Assembly: GCA_046710535.1 (NCBI GenBank)
Contig: JBKEHH010000007.1
Coordinates: forward strand, 92,442 to 156,441
Length of the DNA stretch: 64,000 nt
Source: CAWVSB01 sp046710535
GTDB lineage: Bacteria > Pseudomonadota > Gammaproteobacteria > Pseudomonadales > CAWVSB01
Direction of reading: 5' to 3'
Shown here: positions 17,878 through 26,837 of the stretch, in pieces
How positions within the stretch are numbered: position 1 is the stretch's first letter
Layout: every line of letters begins with the position of its first letter
Notes under the pieces: model-generated
Databases searched by the model: none
The model's input: the letters and a program-made list of their open reading frames with translations, nothing else
Told to the model about the DNA's origin: nothing
Translations under genes and position numbers: made by a program

Positions 17878-18225
17878 GTGTTTTATTGTTGGGAGTTACC
17901 GTCGTATCCGTGCGGTGCAGGCACAAGAGCCGAAGACTGCCCCTTGGGTGAAAGATTGTGGACACTTGAACACAAAGCCGTGCTTTCCTTTCTATTTCTG
18001 GTTGATTCTGAGGGTAAAAGGCCCATTAATTTATTATCGACCCTGGCGCATCACCCATCGCTGTTAGATGTTTTTCTGCTAATGGCGACCAGGCTTGGCC
18101 TGGAGATACTGGCCTTGCGTACCGCTTGGCGAGCCAAGTCAGTATACGAACGGGAGCATCATTATTCTTATGGTTTAAAGGCCGGTCTAACAAAGACAGA
18201 TATGGCAGGAGTATGCATTACTTGA
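17878..18225 (+). pseudogene. Carboxymuconolactone decarboxylase-like fragment
   Basis: In the plus frame, the segment from about 17950 reads L-L-S-T-L-A-H-H-P-S-L-L-D-V-F-L-L-M-A and then L-A-L-R-T-A-W-R-A-K-S-V-Y-E-R-E-H-H-Y-S-Y-G-L-K-A-G-L-T. This matches the CMD/AhpD fold (A-H-x-P-x-L-L, L-R-x-A-W-R...Y-E-W-x-x-H...A-G-L-T). Around 15 residues normally between these blocks are missing, the N-terminus is unrelated, and the frame stops soon after A-G-L-T. No C-x-x-C redox pair is present. Best read as a deleted, decaying gene. Confidence 0.5.
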
Positions 18226-18287
18226 ATCCCAAATAAGGGGGCCAAAGTGATATAAGGCCATAGGCTCTTGAACAAGCTGTGAGCATT

Positions 18288-18733
18288 ATGAGAGCACATC
18301 GAATTATTCTCACCTTGAAAATAGTTTTTATATTATCTCCTTCGACATTAATATCTATCTATGGCGGGATATATTTTGGATGAGCTTAGGAGATCTAACG
18401 AGGTGTGATGCTGTCCTCGCCATTTATTACCTTATTAGTGTCCCTGTTTTAATAATTCCAGTTATCGCTCTTTGAGTTATATCTGTTAAAGCTATTCGTG
18501 CTGTACCAGACAATATTGTTAACCTTGTGAGCTCGATGTACTTGCTGATCCACTTCGGGGCATTAATTTCAATGTTGGCTGTAGTTTCTGTATGTATCTT
18601 AAATTTTGTTCCACTTTTAGAAAGTAAATTGATTTATACAGCTGGGTTCGTATATGGCGCAGCAACTTTATTACCCTTATTTCTTCCAATCTACAATAAA
18701 AAGCAGACTATTGGCAATCGCCAAGCTCACTAA
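18288..18733 (+). pseudogene. Decayed small membrane protein
   Basis: Hydrophobic segments appear in successive frames: an initial M-R-A-H-R-I-I-L-T-L-K-I-V-F, a middle stretch ending in V-I-S-V-K-A-I-R-A-V-P-D-N-I, and a final 68-codon frame (18527-18733) with two predicted membrane helices and a polar tail. In-frame stops separate the first parts from the last. Not recognised. The last piece could still be translated from the GTG at 18527 or the ATG at 18536. Confidence 0.35.
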
Positions 18734-19604
18734 CTGTAAAATTATTGAGCACAAAGTAATGGTACGCTAAGCTTTTTAGCTTTTTGTGTATCTTAGCCAG
18801 CAACCTATGCTGCCAGTCTCATCCTTGAGCAGCATCTATCATCCTCTCCTTGTTAAGTGTTTAGTTTATCTTTTAACTTTCAATGATTATTAAATCTAGT
18901 ATGGAAGGCTCGTTAATATCTTTTATGAAATGAGTGATAAGTTCATCTATAAAATTTAATTAAGTTTTTACTGGAAAAATCGCTTTAGCGGAAATGTATG
19001 ATGATGTGTAAATTTTTAATCATTACTTTAAGGTACGGTAGATCTAAAAAAATCCCTGCTATTTCCTGCTTGGAAAATTAACAGTAAAGCTTAATTTATG
19101 AGGTCTTCTGTGTTAGATTTTAATGCATAACTAACTTTAAAATAAAAACCGAAATGACCATTTAAATACCCGTTAAAGGTTTAATAATCGGAATCACATT
19201 TTAATACTAATACTAATATTTAATTATTATTTATGTGTTGGTAAAATTTACTAATCAAATACCATCTTAACGAAACTGTAATGATTTTATTACATTAAGT
19301 GCAATCATCGCTTGACCGAATATTGCGAGTAAAACTACTAATTCTTTATCTAGCCAGCCCATACAAGCCTTTATTTTTGATCATAAATTTTAATTTTTAT
19401 ATATAACTTGATAAGAATGGTTTGATCCAAATTAAAAAAAGGTGCGTATGGCTCAGTAGTACTTGTTGACGAATCTTATTTAATGGAGCTACTCTGTTGA
19501 TAGGCGAATCGTCGATTTGTCCTATCCGAGATGCCGTGTTTTTAGCTACTTCTTTAAAAGTGCTGGTATCAATAATAAAAAATATCTACCTGTGGGGATT
19601 ATTT
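18734..19604. other. 870-bp AT-rich leader region before proteorhodopsin
   Basis: No gene is supported on either strand. The region must contain the proteorhodopsin promoter. TTGATA-like and TTGACG-like hexamers occur at about 19410-19470, but none has a convincing -10 partner at proper spacing, so I do not mark one. A frame extension of the opsin to a TTG at 19497 exists but lacks family similarity. Confidence 0.5.
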
Positions 19605-20327
19605 ATGACAGACATCTTACCCGCTGACGATTATGTCGGCATGTCTTTTTGGTTAATTTCAATGGCACTCGTTGCCGCAACAGCTTTCTTTTTTATTGAG
19701 CGCGATCGTGTGCACGGTAAATGGAAAACATCATTAACTGTATCTGGACTCGTTACTCTTATTGCAGCAGTTCACTACTTTTATATGCGCGACGTATGGG
19801 TTGCTACTGGCGAGTCGCCAACAGCATTCCGCTACATCGATTGGCTACTAACAGTTCCATTGCTGATGACCGAGTTTTACTTGATTCTTTCTGCTGTCAC
19901 TAAAGTACCAGCCGGTATTTTTTGGCGCTTATTGGTTGGAGCCGTAATAATGCTTTCTTTCGGTTATGCCGGGGAAGTCGGTTTGATGGACGCTAAAATT
20001 GCTTTCATCCCATCCATGTTAGCTTGGGCTTTCATTATTTGGGAGATATTCAAAGGTGAAGCTAGCAAAATTAATGCTGGATTAGCTAATGTCCATGTGC
20101 AAAAAGCATACAAGTCTATGTTATTGCTGGTAACTATTGGTTGGTCAATTTATCCATTAGGATATTTCTTCGGATATTTCTTCGATGCTGCAGATCCAGG
20201 TACTTTGAACCTTATCTACAACATTGCAGATTTCTGGAACAAAATCGCTTTCGGTCTTGTGATTTGGGCAGCAGCAGTTGCTGATTCCGAAGAGAAAGAT
20301 GCAATAGCAGCTTCAGCTAAAGCATAG
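19605..20327 (+). CDS. Proteorhodopsin, green-tuned proton pump
   Basis: 240 residues, seven membrane helices. Aligned without gaps to the well-studied green proteorhodopsin (numbers there minus 18), it has the proton acceptor Asp79 (D97), Thr83, donor Glu90 (E108), His57 (H75) and the retinal-binding Lys213 (K231) in A-D-F-W-N-K. D-T-E is the outward proton-pump motif. Leu87 (position 105) predicts green absorption; blue forms carry Gln. The start ATG at 19605 has a GGGGA ribosome site; the upstream TTG at 19497 would add an unrelated tail. The gene has its own terminator and is followed by the carotenoid-to-retinal operon that supplies its chromophore. Confidence 0.98.
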   Translation: MTDILPADDYVGMSFWLISMALVAATAFFFIERDRVHGKWKTSLTVSGLVTLIAAVHYFYMRDVWVATGESPTAFRYIDWLLTVPLLMTEFYLILSAVTKVPAGIFWRLLVGAVIMLSFGYAGEVGLMDAKIAFIPSMLAWAFIIWEIFKGEASKINAGLANVHVQKAYKSMLLLVTIGWSIYPLGYFFGYFFDAADPGTLNLIYNIADFWNKIAFGLVIWAAAVADSEEKDAIAASAKA

Positions 20328-20360
20328 ATTTAGTATAGTTAAGTTGCTCTAAAACCTGAA

Positions 20361-20385
20361 AGAGCCAGCGTTGCTGGCTCTTTTT
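20361..20385 (+). terminator. Rho-independent terminator after proteorhodopsin
   Basis: Stem AGAGCCAGC / GCTGGCTCT with a 3-nt loop (GTT), followed by TTTTT. It separates the opsin transcript from the crt operon, or lets a fraction of transcripts read through and so sets a high opsin to enzyme ratio. Confidence 0.92.
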
Positions 20386-20446
20386 CTCTTAACAAAATAA
20401 TAATAAAGCAACTAATTATCAGTTGTGACTATTAAGGGTACTAACT

Positions 20447-21424
20447 ATGTCCCCAATAGATTTAAAAGAAATAAAATCACTAGACTCGTTGGGTATACTT
20501 TACCAACGTGAATTACCAAATATTAATAGTAGTCTAGCTCCAGCAGCTAATTATCATTTTCAAAATCCTGGTAAATCTTTTAGAGCTCAATTAGCGCTTT
20601 CTAGTGGCTCGGCTCTAGGTTTAGACGAACACGATAATTTACATTGGGCAGCTGCTTGCGAACTGCTGCACAACGCATCGTTGATACACGACGATATTAG
20701 CGACGCCAGTACTCATAGACGTGGTCAAAAGAGCATCAACGGACATTTTGGCTCCGATATGGCATTGTGTCTTGGCGATTGGATGGTAGCAAAAGCCTTT
20801 GAGCTAGCCGCTCGAAACAGTCGTCACGGTGGCGCCCTTGTTGCACTTTTAGCCAAAGCAATGCAAGAAACTTGTAGTGGCCAGATATCTGATATTACAC
20901 AACGTCAGTGCGCAGAATTAAAAGAGTGGCAGCGAATCGCTAAAGGTAAAACAGCACCACTTTTAATTGCACCCATAAAAGGAGCTGCATTAGCAGCAGG
21001 ATTGTACAGCAACATCAGTGGTCTTGAATCTCTGGGTGGGTTAGAAAAACTTATCGGTTTTTGTGGACTGGCTTATCAAGGTCGCAACGACATCGATGAC
21101 ATTATTCCATCAAGTCACCACTCAAGTGATTTAGATGGTCGCAAACCAAACTTAGTCATCAGCTTATTTTCTCTCAAAGGCCATGGCAAAGAAGAATTTA
21201 ATATCTGGTACCAGTCAGAAGACAAAAGCCAACTAGCCCATTGGCAGCAACGTATCGCATCCAGTGATGTGATTTTTCAAGCCAATCAATCCATTGATTA
21301 TTGGTTGCTTCAGGCAGATCAACTAGTGAAGACCTTGCCAGAAAAACTGCAACCGGTAGCTCGTGAGCTAGTCGCATCAGTTAAACATAAAACAGCCGTT
21401 AGACGACAAGGGCAGATAGCTTGA
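20447..21424 (+). CDS. crtE: Geranylgeranyl diphosphate synthase
   Basis: 325 residues of the trans-isoprenyl diphosphate synthase fold. First aspartate-rich motif: H-D-D-I-S-D (Asp82, Asp83, Asp86), followed by the usual R-R-G (residues 91-93). The second motif is N-D-I-D-D (Asn214-Asp218), so its first Asp is replaced by Asn. G-K-T-A (residues 167-170) is present. The enzyme condenses IPP with allylic diphosphates to GGPP, the precursor for phytoene. It is the first gene of the carotenoid operon, 62 bp after the opsin terminator, and overlaps crtI by 4 bp (TTGA), which suggests coupled translation. Confidence 0.93.
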   Translation: MSPIDLKEIKSLDSLGILYQRELPNINSSLAPAANYHFQNPGKSFRAQLALSSGSALGLDEHDNLHWAAACELLHNASLIHDDISDASTHRRGQKSINGHFGSDMALCLGDWMVAKAFELAARNSRHGGALVALLAKAMQETCSGQISDITQRQCAELKEWQRIAKGKTAPLLIAPIKGAALAAGLYSNISGLESLGGLEKLIGFCGLAYQGRNDIDDIIPSSHHSSDLDGRKPNLVISLFSLKGHGKEEFNIWYQSEDKSQLAHWQQRIASSDVIFQANQSIDYWLLQADQLVKTLPEKLQPVARELVASVKHKTAVRRQGQIA

Positions 21425-22923
21425 CCTCAACACATTTTGGAGCCGATAAAACGGCAGTAGTTATCGGCGCAGGTTTTGCCGGAATTGCGACAGCTTTACG
21501 CCTAAGAGCTTTGGGTTACGAAGTAACATTGCTTGAACGCCTCGATAATCTTGGTGGTCGTGCACAAGTTTTTACGCGCGGCGGCTATCGTCACGATGCT
21601 GGGCCCACGGTTATCACAGCGCCCTTTCTGTTTGATGAATTATTTGAGCTCTTCGGTGAAAAGCTCGAGGATCATTTAGAATTTGTGCCACTTGATCCTT
21701 TTTATCGTTTTCATTTTGCCGATGGTAGTCAGTTTGATTATCGTGCCAGTGTAGAAGATACCCTAGATGAAATTCGTCGTTTTAGTGTAGAGGATGCTGA
21801 TGGTTACCTAAAGTTGCTCGAGAAGTCTAAAAAAGTTTATGACGTTGGTTTCAAACAATTGGTGCATCGCCCCTTTACTCGTGTCAGCGATATTATAAAA
21901 CAAGTCCCAGCGTTGCTGATGCTCAAATGTTATAAATCCGTCTCGCAGATGGTTAACAGTCATTTAAAGCATCCATTAATTCGTCAAGCCTTCTCTATCC
22001 ACCCATTGCTAGTGGGTGGCAATCCTTTTAAAACTACTGCTATTTATACATTGATTCACTATCTTGAGCGCCGTTGGGGTGTATTTTTTTGTATGGGCGG
22101 CACCGGCAAATTGGTGGATGAATTAGGCGCACTTATGGAACGTCATGGTATCAATATTGTATTTAACGCTGATGTCGACGAGATAATACTTGCCAACAAA
22201 AAAGCCACCGGAGTAAGGCTTAGCGACAATAAAACCATTGATGCAGATTTGGTGGTTTTTGGTGGTGACCCCGAAACCTGCTATCAGCATCTTCTGCCTA
22301 AAAGAAAATTCAGCCTGCCAACCAGCATTAAAAAACAATACAGTATGGGGCTTTATGTCTTGTATTTTGGTACAAAAAAACTCTATCCGGATGTTGCACA
22401 CCATAGTATTTGGATGGGACCGCGATTCAAAGAGTTACTTTCGGAAATTTTTGATAATAAACAGATGAGTGAAGACTTTAGCCTTTACGTCCATCGTCCC
22501 ACTGCAACCGATAAAAGTTTTGCACCGGAAGGTTGTGAATCCTTTTATGTGCTCTGCCCAGTGCCTAACTTACAAGGTGATGTAGATTGGAGTACCGAAG
22601 CCGAGCGCTTGCGTGATCGCATAATTACAGCGCTAGAAGAAACTATACTGCCTGAGTTATCGTCAGTTATCGAGGAGGTGTTTTGTATGACACCAGAAGA
22701 TTTCGCCAAAGACTACCGTTCGATGCACGGTGCTGGTTTTTCAATTGAGCCACGTCTGACACAGTCTGCTTGGTTTCGTTACCACAACCGCGATCGCGCA
22801 ATTTCTAATCTTTACTTTGTCGGTGCTGGCACACATCCTGGTGCAGGTCTGCCGGGCGTTGTTAGCTCTGCTAAGGTAGTTCAAGAATTACTTACAGGTG
22901 ATGAGGTTGGCTCAGGAGGTTAG
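21421..22923 (+). CDS. crtI: Phytoene desaturase
   Basis: 500 residues. N-terminal FAD-binding V-V-I-G-A-G-F-A-G-I (about residues 12-21), L-G-G-R-A-Q and G-x-x-H-D-A-G-P-T-V-I-T. The C-terminal CrtI signature N-L-Y-F-V-G-A-G-T-H-P-G-A-G-L-P-G-V ends in the V-V-S-S-A-K helix. It converts phytoene to lycopene by four desaturations at the membrane. The start is the TTG overlapping the crtE stop (TTGA). The last codons form AGGAGGT, an ideal ribosome site for the next gene. It ends in TAG, and the following crtB frame is the same reading frame. Confidence 0.95.
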   Translation: MTSTHFGADKTAVVIGAGFAGIATALRLRALGYEVTLLERLDNLGGRAQVFTRGGYRHDAGPTVITAPFLFDELFELFGEKLEDHLEFVPLDPFYRFHFADGSQFDYRASVEDTLDEIRRFSVEDADGYLKLLEKSKKVYDVGFKQLVHRPFTRVSDIIKQVPALLMLKCYKSVSQMVNSHLKHPLIRQAFSIHPLLVGGNPFKTTAIYTLIHYLERRWGVFFCMGGTGKLVDELGALMERHGINIVFNADVDEIILANKKATGVRLSDNKTIDADLVVFGGDPETCYQHLLPKRKFSLPTSIKKQYSMGLYVLYFGTKKLYPDVAHHSIWMGPRFKELLSEIFDNKQMSEDFSLYVHRPTATDKSFAPEGCESFYVLCPVPNLQGDVDWSTEAERLRDRIITALEETILPELSSVIEEVFCMTPEDFAKDYRSMHGAGFSIEPRLTQSAWFRYHNRDRAISNLYFVGAGTHPGAGLPGVVSSAKVVQELLTGDEVGSGG

Positions 22924-22971
22924 GTAATCGAAAACTTATCACTAGATATTTCTGCTCTGCCGGCAGCAGCT

Positions 22972-23853
22972 GTGGCGCCGAAACAATTACTGGCTAAACA
23001 TGGTAAGTCGTTTTATTGGGCGAGTTTATTTCTCGGTTCACAACTGGCAGATAGTTGCGCTCAACTCTATCAATTTTGTCGCTTTGTCGACGATCTAGCC
23101 GATGGTGATCTTCCCAATCGCGAAGAATCTCTAGAAGATATTCGCGCTTATCTAGACGGCAGCGATAGAGATATTGGCAATGAAGTTGAAGCCTTCATGC
23201 AGCTCTCAAAAGACAACAATATTCCATTGATAGCTGCTCGCGAGCTACTTGATGGCATGCTCAAAGATCAACAACCCACTGCTGTTAATGATGAAGCAGA
23301 ATTACTGCGCTACTGCCATGCTGTGGCTGGCACTGTTGGCTTAATGATGTGCCGCATACTTAACTGCAAAGAGCAGCGTGCCGATAGCTTTGCCATTGAC
23401 CTTGGTATTGCTATGCAACTTACGAATATATCTAGAGACATATTGGAAGATGCTCAAATGGGTCGGCGTTATCTACCTGCTAGTTGGATAGACCTGCCTG
23501 CATCAGTTATTGCCAATGCAGATATTGCTTGTCAGCAACAAGTAGCGGATGCAGCCGAACGCATGCTCGACCTTGCAGAAAATTATTACCAAAGTGCACT
23601 GCTAGGTATCCAGCTACTGCCTTTGCGTTCTCGACTTTCAATTACTATTGCCTTACGTGTCTATCGACAGATTGGTTGGGTCTTAAAGCGTCGCGGTCTA
23701 CCTTGGTGGCAAGGGCGAGTTTTTGTGTCAAAGTCAGAAAAAATGCTTCTAAGCATACGCAGCCTTAAAGACCTAATACCAGTGAGAGTACCCGCTCATA
23801 AGAAAGTGCTGCACCAATATTTGCACGGGCTAGTGGGTATTCAAACTGAATAA
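22972..23853 (+). CDS. crtB: Phytoene synthase
   Basis: At least 293 residues. Substrate motifs: F-C-R-F-V-D-D-L-A-D (first Asp-rich) and N-I-S-R-D-I-L-E-D-A with G-R-R-Y-L-P (second). It joins two GGPP into phytoene. The listed start is the first standard codon (GTG 22972), but it has no ribosome site. The frame is open back to the crtI stop. A strong AGGAGG at 22914-22919 points to ATC at 22927, 7 nt downstream, which would add 15 residues (ENLSLDISALPAAAV). So the true start may be a rare AUC, or a mutated or misread ATG. Confidence 0.93.
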   Translation: MAPKQLLAKHGKSFYWASLFLGSQLADSCAQLYQFCRFVDDLADGDLPNREESLEDIRAYLDGSDRDIGNEVEAFMQLSKDNNIPLIAARELLDGMLKDQQPTAVNDEAELLRYCHAVAGTVGLMMCRILNCKEQRADSFAIDLGIAMQLTNISRDILEDAQMGRRYLPASWIDLPASVIANADIACQQQVADAAERMLDLAENYYQSALLGIQLLPLRSRLSITIALRVYRQIGWVLKRRGLPWWQGRVFVSKSEKMLLSIRSLKDLIPVRVPAHKKVLHQYLHGLVGIQTE

Positions 23854-24955
23854 TAAAGCCAATAAAATCGTAAATATCGATATTGCTATTATTGGGGGTG
23901 GCAGTGCCGGTATCACTCTGGCCTCTAAGTTGAGTAATTGCACCGCTGCAGTCATTGAACCGCGCACCCCAGCCGAGCGCGAATGTAGCTGGGCATTATG
24001 GGCTGATCATCATCAACAAAAAAAATTTGCTACAGCTATTGAAGGCAGCTGGCGACAATGGCGGTTGATCGACCATCATACTGAAGTTCTCCACAGTAGT
24101 GATCTTTATCGCTATACGAGCCTTAGTTCTGCTAAGTATATGACGCAATGTGAGAATAATCTGGACCCAAGCGTGGTTCTTGTTCGGGCAGCGGCTGAAG
24201 ATATTGTAGGCACCGGTAAGGGCGGCTCATTCACTGCGGGAAGTCAGCATTTCAAGGCGGCTCAGCTCTATGATAGTCGCCCACCAAAAATGGTTGAACC
24301 CGGTCTTAAGCAACATTTTCTCGGTTGGGAAGTCCGCACCAAATACGCTATTGATAAACCCGAGATTGCGACTCTCATGGATTTTCGCGTCGATCAGTCT
24401 CGGGGGCTACATTTTATTTACGTGCTGCCTTTTTCTGACCGCAGACTGTTAATCGAATCAACCATGATCTCTAGCCGCTTAGAAGATAAGGAATGGTATC
24501 GACAGGCTATTAAGCAATGGCTACAAGATAGAGGTATTGAGATAGAAGAAAAACTCCGTGAAGAGGCCGGTATTATCCCCATGCAGACGGTAATCCCAAT
24601 AGATAATGACATTGCTAGCATTGGTGCTGCTAGTGGTGCGATTCGACTATCCTCAGGTTATGCCTTTACCGGAATTCAAACACAGATTGATCAATTAGCA
24701 CAGAGAATCAGTCTGGGCAATTACACAGTTCCAACACCAATATCACCCACATTAACCCGTATGGACAAGATCTATAATGGCGTCATTATGGGTCAGCCAG
24801 AGCTGGGGGTTACGATGATGATGAGAACCGCTCAGGCTCTAGATGCCGATGGCTTTGCGCGCTTTATGTTGGGTTATGCCTCTGTTTTAGACTGGGCCCG
24901 CGTTATACTGGCCATGCCTAAAATAGCATTTATAAAACAGGTATTACGGCGATGA
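23846..24955 (+). CDS. crtY: Lycopene beta-cyclase, non-standard start
   Basis: The first ATG/GTG/TTG in this frame (TTG 23930) would delete the dinucleotide-binding site. The frame upstream reads I-D-I-A-I-I-G-G-G-S-A-G-I-T-L-A, the G-x-G-x-x-G Rossmann motif, and is open to a CTG at 23846 overlapping the crtB stop by 8 bp. From CTG the product is 369 residues, normal for CrtY. The C-terminal half has D-F-R-V-D-Q and Y-V-L-P-F-S-D-R-R-L-L-I-E-S-T, typical of CrtY-type cyclases. It cyclises both ends of lycopene to beta-carotene. It ends in ATGA overlapping blh. ATC codons at 23867 and 23876 are alternative starts. Confidence 0.9.
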   Translation: MNNKANKIVNIDIAIIGGGSAGITLASKLSNCTAAVIEPRTPAERECSWALWADHHQQKKFATAIEGSWRQWRLIDHHTEVLHSSDLYRYTSLSSAKYMTQCENNLDPSVVLVRAAAEDIVGTGKGGSFTAGSQHFKAAQLYDSRPPKMVEPGLKQHFLGWEVRTKYAIDKPEIATLMDFRVDQSRGLHFIYVLPFSDRRLLIESTMISSRLEDKEWYRQAIKQWLQDRGIEIEEKLREEAGIIPMQTVIPIDNDIASIGAASGAIRLSSGYAFTGIQTQIDQLAQRISLGNYTVPTPISPTLTRMDKIYNGVIMGQPELGVTMMMRTAQALDADGFARFMLGYASVLDWARVILAMPKIAFIKQVLRR

Positions 24956-25758
24956 ATTATTGGGATATGTTTGCTGTCGCCGCGATTTTATTACTAGGCG
25001 TTCCCCATGGTGGTCTTGATGGCGCAATTGCTCGCCGCATTGGGTTACCATCCGGGCTTATGCCTTGGCTTGGCTTTCATTTTGCGTATATCGCTCTGGC
25101 AGCATTAGTCGCCGTAGTTTGGTGGCTATTTCCATTAACAAGTTTGATCATCTTCTTACTCATTTCGGCATTGCACTTTGGTGCTAGTGATATCGCCGGT
25201 ATTGGCAGTGATTGGCTACCCTGGCTAACCCATGGCGGTTTGGTGTGTATTGTGATTCCCGGTCTGCAAGCTGCATCGGTAGAGCCTATTTTTGCCGTGC
25301 TCGTAGGTGCCATCAATGCTGATCTAATAATCAAAGGAATCAACGCTTTATTACTACCTTGGGCATTTTGTTTTGTTGGTTACTGTGGTTTTGCCTACTT
25401 TAAACCTCGATACCGCAAGCCATTAATCAGCTTAATAATACTGGTTGGACTGGCTAGTATACTGCCTCCGCTGATCAGTTTTGCGCTGTACTTTTGTCAT
25501 TGGCACAGTCGTGGTCATATGCTTCGATTATGGCGTAGCCTAGAACCGTTAGACCGCAGTCGCAGTCTTCGTGAGGCGTCTAGCTATACCGTTCTAGCTT
25601 GGATTAGCTTAGGCATTATTTTCTATCTGCTAAAGGGAACAGCTGATGACTCTCTGGTGCAGATAACCTTTATTGGGCTTGCGGCTCTGACACTGCCGCA
25701 TATGCTCCTCGTCGACTTTGCGGACAGCAAAAAAGATAAAACAGAAGTGTTCTTATGA
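24952..25758 (+). CDS. blh: Beta-carotene 15,15'-dioxygenase, Brp/Blh family
   Basis: 268 residues, hydrophobic, several membrane helices. The family His motifs are present: V-P-H-G-G-L-D-G near residue 18, A-L-H-F-G-A-S-D near residue 74, T-H-G-G-L near residue 91, and C-H-W-H-S-R-G-H near residue 184. They would bind the active-site iron. The enzyme cleaves beta-carotene into two retinal molecules and so gives proteorhodopsin its chromophore. The start ATG overlaps the crtY stop (ATGA) and its stop overlaps the idi2 start (ATGA), so translation is tightly coupled. Confidence 0.95.
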   Translation: MNYWDMFAVAAILLLGVPHGGLDGAIARRIGLPSGLMPWLGFHFAYIALAALVAVVWWLFPLTSLIIFLLISALHFGASDIAGIGSDWLPWLTHGGLVCIVIPGLQAASVEPIFAVLVGAINADLIIKGINALLLPWAFCFVGYCGFAYFKPRYRKPLISLIILVGLASILPPLISFALYFCHWHSRGHMLRLWRSLEPLDRSRSLREASSYTVLAWISLGIIFYLLKGTADDSLVQITFIGLAALTLPHMLLVDFADSKKDKTEVFL

Positions 25759-26756
25759 CCGACATCCGCACTCGTAAAACAGACCATATTGCTTTATCGC
25801 TGCAACCTAAACACCAGGCTTTGCATGGGCCAGGACTCGATCGCTTGAGTTTTGAGCCCAACCCGTTACCACAAATGAGCTTAAAAGATGTTGAGATTAA
25901 CAGTCAATTTTTGGATCTACCTGTATCCTCTCCCTTCTTGATTGGCGCTATGACTGGAGGTTGTGATAACGGAGAATTAATTAATCAAAACCTCGCAGAG
26001 GCTGCTCAAGCCTGCCAAATTCCAATGGCTTTGGGATCTCAACGAGCAGCACTTGAACAAGGTTCACAACCAAATATTAGACGCTGGGCACCCTCTGCTA
26101 TTTTACTAAGTAATATTGGTGCCACTCAGCTTCAGCAACAGGGACTTGATTTAGCTCGACGGGCGGTGGAATCAATTCAAGCCAATGCTTTAATTATTCA
26201 CCTCAATCCACTGCAAGAGTTGATACAACCCGACGGAGATCGCGATTGGAACCAAGTATTAGAGGCAATCCAAAACTGTGCTTTGAGACTTGAAGTCCCA
26301 ATTATTGTCAAAGAGGTCGGCGCTGGTATTGGCCCAACTACTGCCATAAAATTGATGGACGCAGGTGTAAAGTGGATTGAAGTAGCCGGTCGCGGTGGCA
26401 CTAACTGGGCCAGCATTGAACTGGCACGCAACGGCTCTGAACGCGAGCGAGAAATTGCCGCGCCATTTCTTAACTGGGGTATGGATACTGTTGATTTATT
26501 GCCAGCCGTCTATGAAGCTTGCCCAAAGGTAGGCCTTATTGGCTCTGGTGGTATTCGTCACGGTTTAGATATTGCCCGCTGTATTCGCCTTGGTGCGTCG
26601 ATGACTGCACTGGCACAACCCTTTTTAGCACCAGCCTTAGAGTCTACAGAAGCGGTCGTCGATAAAATTTCGATTTTACAGGAACAACTACGCTGGACGA
26701 TGTTTTTGACGGGCAGTAAAACACTGACAAATTTACGTGTTGCGGCAGTGCAATAA
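25755..26756 (+). CDS. fni: Isopentenyl-diphosphate delta-isomerase, type 2
   Basis: 333 residues with the FMN-dependent TIM-barrel signature: M-T-D-I-R-T-R-K-T-D-H at the N-terminus, I-G-A-M-T-G-G (residues 63-69), M-A-L-G-S-Q-R, N-I-G-A, a Gln/Asp/Arg active-site area, and I-G-S-G-G-I-R-H-G-L-D. It interconverts IPP and DMAPP and so balances substrate for CrtE. Last gene of the operon; no clear terminator follows before the integron attC 80 bp downstream. The type 2 enzyme is common in proteorhodopsin clusters of marine Gammaproteobacteria. Confidence 0.95.
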   Translation: MTDIRTRKTDHIALSLQPKHQALHGPGLDRLSFEPNPLPQMSLKDVEINSQFLDLPVSSPFLIGAMTGGCDNGELINQNLAEAAQACQIPMALGSQRAALEQGSQPNIRRWAPSAILLSNIGATQLQQQGLDLARRAVESIQANALIIHLNPLQELIQPDGDRDWNQVLEAIQNCALRLEVPIIVKEVGAGIGPTTAIKLMDAGVKWIEVAGRGGTNWASIELARNGSEREREIAAPFLNWGMDTVDLLPAVYEACPKVGLIGSGGIRHGLDIARCIRLGASMTALAQPFLAPALESTEAVVDKISILQEQLRWTMFLTGSKTLTNLRVAAVQ

Positions 26757-26837
26757 ACTCGAAGTAAACGCAATTAAGAAAAATAGGACGTAATTTATAT
26801 TCTGATTAATGTGCACAAAACTCCCTTCTAAATGTAT

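Noticed and set aside
19497..19604. Longer proteorhodopsin from TTG 19497
   Set aside because: The extension has no family similarity, and the ATG at 19605 has a good ribosome site.
22921..22923. CrtI-CrtB fusion by UAG readthrough
   Set aside because: The two frames are in phase, but a strong ribosome site just before the stop explains separate translation. No positive sign of readthrough.
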